A DNA stretch of 64,000 bases from Ptychodera flava (Eukaryota > Hemichordata > Enteropneusta > Ptychoderidae), in contig NC_091928.1 of the NCBI RefSeq assembly GCF_041260155.1, positions 42,841,327 to 42,905,326 on the forward strand, read 5' to 3'. How positions within the stretch are numbered: the stretch's first letter is position 1; each line of letters begins with the position of its first letter. Below the pieces are notes generated by a model. That model did not search any database and had not been told where the DNA came from. It saw nothing but the letters and a program-made list of their open reading frames with translations. Made by a program: the position numbers and the translations under genes. Below are positions 23,168 through 33,100 of this stretch, piece after piece.

Positions 23168-23566
23168 GGCCCGCGTGGTAGAGTCAATGTCCCAATGACC
23201 TTTTCAAACTTGGCGCCAGCCGGAACGAATACATATTTTAATGCGTTTGATCGTTCTGTCGTCTGATTGTTTGTTTTAATTTCTTGTGTCTTCACTTTCA
23301 ACAGCGAGTTTTAGTACTAACGAAGGGTTGTACCCGAAACGTCTGGGTGTTTTAGTCTCTCCGATTTGCAAGTGTTTTATTTCCCGCTGGTCGGTCAGTA
23401 TTTTATTGTACCCGAAACGTCTGTGTGTTTTAGTCTCTCCGATTTGCAAGTGTTTTATTTCCCGCTGGTCGGTCAGTATTTTATTGTATTTGTTTTAACT
23501 ATTGCAGATTTTATGCTCTGCCTTTTAACAAGTATTGTATCTCCCGCTGGTCGGCCTAATTTTACT

Positions 23567-24061
23567 GCGTCCAATGATTTGTTTGTTTGACCTTATTTGA
23601 CCTTCATGAAGATGGAGTGTCTTCCATAGCGAAAAGGGGAGGGGTATCATGGCCCAGAAAAAATTGTATGCTTTGTAAAATATGTAAGTTAAATTTCAAT
23701 AGATGAATACGTTGCCTGGTGTAGATATGGAATGAGGTCATGTGCGTCTCTACAACCATTTCTTATAAGGGGCGGGGTCGTCGGAGCTGAGTTCAAAGGT
23801 CGTATGAGAACCATGCCAAAGTAAGCACTGTATCCCAGCAAGCCCGGCAATTTCTTTGCTACGGTTCCGTAGCCCTGTCACTCCCTGGTTGGTTGTGTGG
23901 GGGAGTGGGGGGCTACGGCTTAGTCAATTGGAAAAGTGCACAGTCACGCGCGCCGAAAATCTTGCGGGGAGAAAGTGAGCGTTTTCTTGCAGTTCTCTTG
24001 AAAAACAACAAAAAACATAATCCGGAGTCGGGTGTGCATCGAGCGCCTACCAACGTAGATG
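23567..24061. other. Upstream region of locus E, paralogous to locus F upstream
   Basis: 23567-23850 matches 27660-27852 plus 29245-29330, with a 1.4-kb insertion in F between GGGG and CGTCGGAGCTGAG. 23850-24061 shows no gene. Confidence 0.7.
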
Positions 24062-24945
24062 AGCACACAGCATCGTACGCAGGGCCACTGAAGTTACAAT
24101 AGTTTATGACCCGAGACCCCGTCCAGTGAGTGACCTGGGGCGCGTCGTTTGCTGACCTATTTCCCCGGTGCTGCAGTAAGACCCAAGTTAAAAATAGAAT
24201 TAACGCTACAGTAAAACAAACCTCCACATACATTTGATTTCAGAGATTTTTCTCAAAGTACTAGAATGCCCCAGACTACAGATTGGGAATCTCAAAATTT
24301 ACACTACGGGTCTACTGCTTGCGGGGGTTCAACTTAGAAGCTCTTTGGATAAGTAACTGAGTAAACTTTTCACTGTCTTAGTTCTGTGAAGACCGAAAAT
24401 TTAATTTGTCTTCAGAGAGTTAATACATGGATTGCTACTATTTAGAGTTTCAAAATCGTAAATGTAGTTTGTTTTCTCGTGAACCAAAATTTGCACGGTG
24501 ATCATTAATGTTTTTTTTATAATTTTTAAAAATAGATTGGTTCCTGGTTTCCTTGACTAAAGTTCAATCAGAAAGTGTAAAGTCTTCCATTTCGAGGCGG
24601 GTACTACCGTAAACTAAAATGCGCCTCAAGTACAGATGTTCACACACTAAATGTTTTACAATACTTTACTGGTCTACCGCTTGTATGGCGGTTAAGTTGT
24701 AAGCTCGTGGAGTAAATGAAGGTTTCAAGATCTTATTTTCGTAAAAAAAGAAAATTGCATTCCCAATTCAGTTAACACAGCGATGGCGGCCATTTTCTAG
24801 TGCAAGATTTTGCACGGTAAACGTTGATTTTCATTCTCAGTTTTGAAAGAGTATGGCTGAAAGATTCCCTTGGGAATATTTCAGATATTTTAACTGCAGC
24901 ATGTGTTTTATTTTTTGTATTCGGAAGGGGAATATGATTTGCTAC
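24062..24945. repeat. Segmental duplication copy 3 (upstream region without its gene)
   Basis: Begins exactly at one arm of the hairpin element (GAGCACACAGCATCGTACGC) and matches 862-1745 and 18281-19135. The DUF4440 exon 1 and the other arm found in the other two copies are missing, so the breakpoint is in the hairpin. Confidence 0.8.
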
Positions 24946-25223
24946 TTACCTATCTACCTACTTACTTACCTACCTACCCACCTACGTGCGTGCATGCAGG
25001 TTGGCCGGGGGGGGGGGGGCATGCATTCATTCAAGCAGGCAGGCAGGCATGCATGCATGCCTGCATGCATACATACATTCACATACACGCACACGTACGT
25101 ACATACATACATACATACATACATACATACATACATACATACATGCATGCATGCATGCATGCATGCATGCATGCATACATACATACATACATACATACAT
25201 ACATACATACATACATACATACA

Positions 25224-25252
<29 letters not shown>
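24946..25252. repeat. TACC/ACAT/GCAT microsatellite, medium-length copy
   Basis: Same composition and order as 1746-2690 (TACC, GCATGC block, then ACAT), including a run of 13 G at 25007-25019. Open frames here are artefacts of the repeat. Confidence 0.95.
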
Positions 25253-25254
<2 letters not shown>

Positions 25255-25478
25255 GGTGTCGTTTTTCAAAACTTACAGAGAGAAGAACCTGTACTGGTTA
25301 TCCCTTGCCTATTTACTTTTTCAATGAACAACCCAACGAACACATTCAATACATTATTTGTGCTTTTGTTACCGTATTTGAGTTTTGAAGATAGATGTTA
25401 CAAATCGATATCGCATTATGAGAAAGTGTCATTGTTTACTGCGCAGCAAGTTCAGTGTTGCCAAATAATCTGGTCTCG

Positions 25479-27620
25479 CTAGGGTGCTGGCGTTTTCTCG
25501 CTTGAATTGTAACAATCGACGTGTAAGTAGTAAATGCCGTCGACTTTCTTCCAGATTAGGAGATACTTTCCATGATAGAAAGTTGATCCATCTTCTTTGA
25601 GCAAAGTAGACGTGCCACAGTCGTACGCCAGGTCGCCAAACCCAACTACTTCCTCCTGTTTGTACATCAGCTTTGTCACTCCTGCCACCTTCAAGGAGTT
25701 CATGGCGTCCTCAATAACTAGGGGTTTTTTTCAAAGAGAAAGTACAGTCCCAGTTAAAATGAGTCTGACAAAATATACAATAAGCATGCTTATATAAAAA
25801 CATAAATGGGTGTTCAGTTTGACAAAGTTAGTGTAACCTATTTTTGAACCTTATTTTTAAACCTTTAGTTGAAAAAAGAAAACATGGACACGAATATTTT
25901 GGGCATTACGATCTAGATAAAAAAGACTGTACTGGTAACTTCAAATCACAACAAAATACTTATGCAGTGCGTAAATATGAACCAAAAGGTTGCGTTAAGT
26001 TGAAAACGTGTTCAATTCATGGACACACGGAGGAATTAGTCTTCAGAAACAACTTTTTTCTTCGAACAAAACCTACAAAACTATCGATATGGTTTGCAAT
26101 CGGCAACATGATTAGAGTACATTTCACCTAAGTACCGCAACTCAGCGTTTGAGACGTTTACAATCCACGTACAAAACACACGATTAGCTTGGGTATCACG
26201 GACACATTTCAAAGTCACCGACTCGTCGATTAATTAAAGTAAACCAGCATGGGGCAGCCGCTGTCTTGACTGAGAGATAACAGTTGACTAGACTTGATCT
26301 ACAATGTAACTGTTTCTTTTACAATTTCAGCTAAGAGTTCAAGAGGTGAAGGTATTCTCACTAGAAACTAACTAAAAAAGCAACACAATGTAGATCAAGT
26401 GTATCTCTCAGTCTGGACAGAGCGGCTGCCCCATGCTGGTTTACTGTAATTAATCAATGAGTCGGTGACTTTCAAATGTGTCGTGATACCCAAGCTTATC
26501 GTTTGTTTTGTACGTGGATTGTGTCCGTCTCATACGTAGAGTTGCGGTACCTAGGTGAAACGTAATGTAGATTAATGATATTGTGTCAATTAAGGATAAA
26601 GGAATGTTCGCTTTGTAATCCCGGTTTGTAATCCTCGTTTTGTTGCGTATCTATTTTACATGTAACCCTTTGAGCACTGTAATTCCTCCTACCCAAAAAT
26701 ATCAGGGCAACATTTTATCAATTTTTATTAATTTTTCTGTAACTTTTTTATGATTTTGGACCAAATGGACAATTTTTTATAGGCTGCACTTTTAGACCAA
26801 AATTTTGGGAAAAATCTGAAAAAAAATTGTCTAGATCTGAAAGTAATTGTTGGCGTTGTATGGTGTAAATGCAACAAAAATATACTTGGGCATTCAAAGT
26901 GTTAAGGCAACCACATAGCATCGTTTCAATTGTGCAAATTCGTGAAAAATATAGACCATATACCAGTAAAATAACAATGTTTTGGCGGACAGACGGTCAA
27001 TATAGCGTATAGTGTTTGAGATAATCATCGTCCCTGAACTCTTCATGTCGCTTAGATATGGCTTCGTTTGTACTCTACATCGACTTCAAGGGCTGTTGAC
27101 ATCTATATACCGGTTCATCAAATCAACCTTTGTTCAACCCTGAGCTTTCAATAATGGTAAACAATAAGTACTACAGAGGTGCACTAATATCATTGTTGTC
27201 CAGTTCTTAAGGGCAGCAACAACAGCTTTCATAAGGTTTGGGGGTTTTTTTGCTCCAAAGACCATGTAATTTATGCGAAGTTAGAAATCTTAACTATACC
27301 AATAAAAGTTATCAGTTTACTAGCCAGCTGTGTGCGCTTATCAAGATTCAAGGATTGGATTTATGCCAAACTGCCCAGGTAAAAAAAAGAGGGCTGACTG
27401 CGTGAGACGTCCTTCAACATCAGTACAAGCAATCAGCTGCATCTTGAGTGATCTACAAATACGTACCTTTGCGTCCCTTCTGCATCTCCCGGCCCGGTGA
27501 AAGTAGGGTGCAATCTTCAGTAAAGTGTTCACTGTATGCTTTAAGGTCTCCGGACTCATATCTATCAATCATTGAGTCGAATCTAGCTTGGAGAGCGGTG
27601 TGCAATTCAACATCAGCCAT
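25479..27620 (-). CDS. DUF4440/SnoaL-like NTF2-fold protein, locus F (two exons, 130 aa)
   Basis: Exon 1 is 27620-27467 (154 nt; donor AAAG/GTACGT). Exon 2 is 25717-25479 (239 nt; acceptor CCCTAG/TTATTG; stop TAG). Both junctions are phase 1. Subfamily 2: MADVELHTALQARFDSMID, KAYSEHFTEDCTLLSPG, then GFGDLAYDCGTSTLL and KYLLIWKKVDGIYYLHVDC, ending KTPAP. The C-terminal strand closely follows the DUF4440 consensus (GKYLxxWKKxDGxY). No signal peptide or membrane segment. About 85-90% identical to locus E by eye. The intron carries a 451-bp foldback insertion; a 1.4-kb element sits about 230 bp upstream of the start. Confidence 0.8.
26117..26567. mobile_element. 451-bp foldback MITE with TAGA target duplication, intron of locus F
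   Basis: TAGA flanks both ends (26113-26116, 26568-26571). Locus E has a single TAGA at the empty site (GATTAGATTAATG, about 20030). The arms are inverted over about 190 bp each and include GCATGGGGCAGCCGCT and GTACCGCAACTC. No coding frame. Confidence 0.88.
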
Positions 27621-27852
27621 TCTGACTCTGCTGTTGGCAAGAATGATAAATCTGACCCATATCACGTGCAATGATTTGGATTTGTTTGTTTCACCTTATT
27701 TGACCTTTATATAGTGGGAGTGTCTTTCAAAGCGAAAAGGGGTATCAATCATGGCCCAGAAAAAAAACGTTTGCATGGTTGGGAAAATACATGTTAAATT
27801 TCAATGTATGAATACGTTGCCTGGTGTATATACTAACAACCATTTCTGTTAA

Positions 27853-29244
27853 GGGGTGGACCATTTGATATCCTGGGGGGCTTGGAAGATTGGTGGAGAG
27901 CCATTATTTTTTTTCCCACGTGCTTCACCATGAATTATTTTTTTTCTACAGGGCATATGCTGGCAACTTTTTTTTTCACTTTCCTTCTTCGAGATATATT
28001 TTTTTTTTACCAAATTTCGGTGCACTGTTTGTTTGCTTGTTTTTCACACCCAGTAACAAGATGCTGTTCTATCGCACACAGACTATATTCAAGAAACTAA
28101 ATGAAGTTATGTAAATACATATACATTTTTGATTCACTTTACAAAAACATATTTGTAAAATCATGTACATTTATGGTATTTACTTGTCAGTGTTGTCCTT
28201 ACTTTGAAAGTAGCCAGGTAATTTAAGAAAGTAGACGGTGGACTGCTAGGGAGCAAAGCGACTGAGTGGCGAGTGAGCGTAGCGAACGAGGGGGGAGAGC
28301 GGCGCGAGAGGGGGGTGTCCCCCCTCTCGCAAGGCGAAAAATGAAATTTTGGAGTGGAAATGGTTTCTCTGGTGGCATCTGAGGTGACATTTACTGACTG
28401 AAACAGTACTTTTGTTGTGTGTCTTAGACGTGGCTCACATACAACAAAACAAACAAACGTGATTTTGTTTTGTTTGTATTATTTATGACACACTTATGGT
28501 TTTATTTGCAGTGAAGATGTAACATTTAATCTTAAATCACCTGCTGTCTGCTCATTTCATTGCCCATTTCCCATTATTCATTACCACATAGTAGTTTCTC
28601 CCCAAAACCATCAAACTCATTCAATTCTAATCAAAACGCATTCGCTTTTGTTAAGAAAAACATTGGTAAGATAATTCACTATAACAGTGTTCGCATTTAC
28701 GAATAAAACATGCGTATATAGAAAACTCATAACAATGAAAAAATGTGTAGAGAGTCGATCCAATGCGTAATAATATTACGCATTGGATTGAGTCTCTACG
28801 CATTTTTTCATTGTTATGAGTTTTCTATACGCAAACGATAATAGTAAAATGTTTGCAGGCTGTCTCTCTTCTTGTGGTATTTTGACAAAATCCTTACATT
28901 CAGATTTACACATTTCTGGAAAACACTGGTGAGCAATTTCAATTTCAGCATACTTCCTCTAATCAGAAGGTCAAGTATACTGTACAATTGTTCATATTCA
29001 GTTATTGTTCCTCAAGCTTGAAATGGTTTATGCTTTATAAAACTCCAGAGCTACTGCTTGATTTTTATTGATGCTGCAGTGTGCATCGAACAATTGCCAA
29101 GATTTTTTTTTTCCGAGTCGCAATGGTCCATAATTTTTTTTCCATCAGCCACTTAAAGCCAGATTTTTTTTTCGAGCAACTCCACCTTGCATCTTTTTTT
29201 TCCCAAATCTTCCAAGCCCCCCAGGATATCAAATGGTCCACCCC
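27853..29244. mobile_element. 1.39-kb element with long terminal inverted repeats, upstream of locus F
   Basis: Ends are GGGGTGGACCATTTGATATC inverted, extending about 39 bp to CTTGGAAGATT. TAA lies at both sides (27850-27852, 29245-29247), and locus E retains the empty site (ATAAGGGGCGGGG, about 23777). A TWA duplication fits PIF/Harbinger-like elements, but no transposase is visible, so class is uncertain. Subterminal regions are rich in T8-T10 tracts. The interior holds a GC-rich palindrome (about 28287-28330) and a nested hairpin at 28711. Confidence 0.82.
28711..28833. repeat. 123-bp near-perfect palindrome nested in the 1.39-kb element
   Basis: TGCGTATATAGAAAACTCAT on the left meets its complement on the right with almost no spacer. 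The centre is GCGTAATAATATTACGC. It could be a very small MITE or a cruciform former. Confidence 0.88.
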
Positions 29245-29479
29245 TAAGGGGTTCGTCGGAGCTGAGTTCAACGGTGGTATGGGAACCATACGACCAAAGT
29301 AAACACTGTATCCCAGCAAGGTTGGCAATTTCTGAAAGTTAGAACATGTTTGTGATAACGTACATCGTAAATTAAACTGGTTGCAGCCATGTTGAAGTAA
29401 TAGATAAAGTGCATTTTTGCAAACAAGCTAAGAAAGTCGCACAGGCGAAGTTCCGACGACCCCGATGTTTAAGATAAAA

Positions 29480-29850
29480 AGAGATTCGGGAAAGTTGATC
29501 GGACCCTCAAAAGTTTACAATACTTCTTTGCTTTATCATATGTAGGGGGCTCAATTTTTAGTCTCAAGGAGTAATGAAAGTTTTCACCGGATCATTTTTG
29601 TGGAAACAAAACCCCCACATTTTCCCCTGTAAAATGAACACAGAGATGGCAGCCGTTTTGAATTTTAAGTGTCGAGAAATATTGGGTAGCTGTGTCACCA
29701 ATACCACATTTTGCACGGTGACTCGTGATTTTTATTTATTTGAAAGAGAATGCTTTAAAGTTCCTTCACGGAAGGTTTGAGCAAAACGCTTTAGGTTTAA
29801 GTCTTTAAATTTCGAGGCACATGCTCCATTAAAACAAAAAATGAAGGAGA
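29480..29850. repeat. Diverged minus-oriented copy of the TTAA MITE family
   Basis: Shares TTGCACGGTGACTCGTGATT and the TTTCGAGGCACATGC end with the complete copies, in reverse orientation. Between here and 30178 I see no gene. Confidence 0.65.
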
Positions 29851-30178
29851 TTGACAAAAGACAATAACCTTTTCGATTGGTGTCGCTGAATAGTTGTAAA
29901 CCTTCGCTGTGAATTATAGACGAAATACTCAGGTAAAATGTTTTCCTAATACTCTGGTAACATATTTCATGGCACTAGGTAGATTGCGAGAACAGAAATC
30001 GAGCGCCCTTGATAAGTCTAGATTTTTGAGATATGAAGTATTGATTTATTACTTCAAGGATAGCGAAGACAAGGTTGACTTTATTCAGCATATTATAATT
30101 CGGATTGTTACACAGGAACTCCAGCTCTACTCTTAGGTAATGCAGGGATGTTAAACTGCGTCAAATACTGCATCCTTG

Positions 30179-33100
30179 TAGTCCGTGGGCTAGAGGGGGT
30201 CGACGTGCACCCCCAGCCCCACAGGATAACAAACCTGTATTTTTCAGAAGCCTTGGGATCCCTAGAATACGAAATGGAATTTTAACAGAAAAAATATAGG
30301 GACGCAATAGCTGTTATGGTCATGTTTTGAGGGTACCGCAAAATCACGATTTTCCAAGCCAAATGCATTTCGTAAAATCTGTCTTCTTGTAAGTCATGTG
30401 CTGAGCTTATTTTTTAACATAACCTCACTTGTTTGTTATCATTAGAAAGGGAGTTTATTCCTCTTTAAGATGACATATTGCAGTATTCAATATCTTGTAT
30501 AGATTTTGTCAAATATGACCAAAACTTAGCCATACCCAAAATTTAACATTGCAAATTACAGTAAATCTCAAATTCTACCAATTTTTAGCTAGGCATAATA
30601 AAATATGCAATGCTTTGTCTGAAATCTGTTTTATTTGATACAGGGACATGTCAGAAATATGAAATAGACTTTTAACAGAAAAAATATTGGGAATCTACAG
30701 CTGTAACAGTCATATCTTGAAGGGTACCGCAAAATCACAGTGTTGCAGATTTGCATGCATTTTTGTTAAAAGTGTTCTTCTTATAAGTTATCTACTGAGC
30801 TTGTTTTTTAATATAACCTGACTTGTTAGGTATCATTAGAAAGATAATTTACTAATCTTTATAATGACATATTGTTACATACAATATCTTCTATAGTTTT
30901 CATGATATATAACCAAAACTTACGCCATACCCCAAAGTTTACATTGAAAATTTCAGTCATAGCTAAAACCAAATTCTACCAATTTTTTTAGCTTGACACA
31001 AAAAATCTGGCCGTTTTTGCTATTTAAATCGATTTTATTTGGTATAGGAACATGTCAGAAATGTGACATAGACTTTTAACAGAAAAAATACTGGGAATCT
31101 ACAGCTGTAACAGTCATATTTTGAAGGGTACCGCAAAATAACAGTGTTGCAGATTTGCATGCATTTTTGTTAAATTTGTCTTCTTATAAGTTATCTGCTG
31201 AGCTTGTTTTTGAATATAACCTAGCTTGTTAGGTATCATTAGAAAGATAATTTACTAATATTTAGAATGACATATTGTAACATGCAATATCTTCTATAGT
31301 TTTCATGAATATGACCAAAACTTACCCCATACCCCAAAATTTACATTGAAAATTGCAGTCATAGCTAAAATCAAATTCTACCATTTTCTTTACCTAGACA
31401 TATAAAATCAGGCATTTATTTGTATGAAATCTATTTCATTCGGTAATGGTTCCAATAGAGCCGTATTGGCCGGACATTCTATCAATGATTTCCGTGTGGC
31501 TGTACTTAGAAAGATTCGTAGTAAAAGCACCATCCGCAGAGAGACTGAAGAACTCAAATTATACAATATTTCGACTGTGTCAAAGAAGGACTCAATCGAG
31601 ATTACGGATTTTTAACACATTACAAATAACTATTTTGGCTGTATTTTGCCCCAGTTGTTCCAACCATTGTCCTCATTCAACAGTGTTTTTACACCGTTGC
31701 TCAAACTCTTTGTTTCACATTGACACCTCCTTTAGGCATTGTCCATTACCCACGATGCATTTGGCCTAAATTTGCTTCTTTGTCCATTCTGCAAGTACAT
31801 CTGATGAAGGAGACTGTTGTCTCCGAAAGCTTATGTCATACTAAAAAAGTTGATCTACAGTGTGCTACCCTCAACAATATTCATTCGGTAATGGGTCATG
31901 TCAAAAATATAAATTGACTTTTCACAGAAAAAAGATTGGAATTCTTTAGTTCTAACAGTCAGATTTTGAAGGGTACATCAAATTCTCAGTATTCCTGACT
32001 TGCGTGCATTTTTGTTGAATTTATCGTCTTTTAAGTCATCTGCTGAGCTTCTTATAGAATATAATGTAAGTTGTTAGGTATCATTAGTAAGATTATTTAC
32101 TAGTCTTAAAATGACATATTGTAACATGCAATATCTTGTACAGATTTTTATGAAATATGACCAAAACTTACCCCATACCCCAAAATTTACATCGAAAACT
32201 ACTGTCATAGCTAATGTCAAATTCAAGCAATTTTTTTACGCAGACATAAAAAATTAGGCAATTTTTTGTATGAAATCTGTTTTATTTTGTACTTGGCCAT
32301 ATAAGAAATATGAAATGAACTTTTAACAGAAAAAATATTGGGATTCTATAGCTGTAACAGCTGTATTTTTAAGGGTACAGCAAAATCTCAGTATTCCTGA
32401 TTCGCATGCGTTTTTGTTAAATCTGTCATCTTATAAGTCGTCTACTGAGCTTGTTATTGATTATAACCGGATTGGTTTAGTATCATTGAAAATATAATTA
32501 AATAGTCTTTACAATGACATATTGTAACAGGCAATATCTTGTATAGTTTTCATGGAATATGACCAAAACGTACCCCATACCCCAAGGTTTATATTGAAAG
32601 TACTGTCATAGATAACGTGATCAAATTCCTTGAATTTTTAGCTAGACATGATAAAAATAGCTCTGTTTCGGTATTAAATCTGTTGTATATGGTACTGGGT
32701 CATGTCAGAAATGTGAAATAGACTTTTAACAGAAAAAATATTTGGACTGTATAGTTGTAACAGCCATATTTTGAAGGGAAATGCAAAATCGCAGTACCGC
32801 AAACTGGCACCTTTTTTGTTAAATTCTTCTTCTTGTAAGTCATCTGCTGAACTTATTTTGTGACACAACCTGGCTTGTGAGGTATCATTAGTAGGGCAAT
32901 TTATTCTTCTTTAAGATGACATATTGTTCTTCATAGTTTTCCTGGAATATGGTCAAACTTTACCCCATACCCAAAAGTTCAAATCGCAAATTACGGCTTA
33001 TCTTAAATTCTACAATTTTTTGCTGCACATAATACGAAGGTAATTCTTTTTTAAAATCTGATTTATTTGTTACAAAAGTATGTCACAAGTATAAAATTAA

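Larger units (their letters stand above)
22437..23566 (-). mobile_element. Penelope-like retroelement fragment with inverted terminal copies
   Basis: Absent from the matching position upstream of locus F. It is flanked by GCGTCCAAGGATTT (22423-22436) and GCGTCCAATGATTT (23567-23580), a 14-bp target duplication with one difference. On the minus strand it encodes the C-terminal GIY-YIG endonuclease of Penelope-like elements (22976-23167). On either side are inverted terminal segments (about 22590-22865 and 23200-23566), each with a CTGACGA...GAAACGTC motif. The reverse transcriptase is missing. A 78-bp segment is duplicated in tandem at 23330-23485. Confidence 0.8.

Noticed and set aside
24853..25482. 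209-aa plus-strand frame
   Set aside because: Its core is the same microsatellite, and its ends are upstream MITE sequence and the 3' flank of the locus F exon on the other strand.
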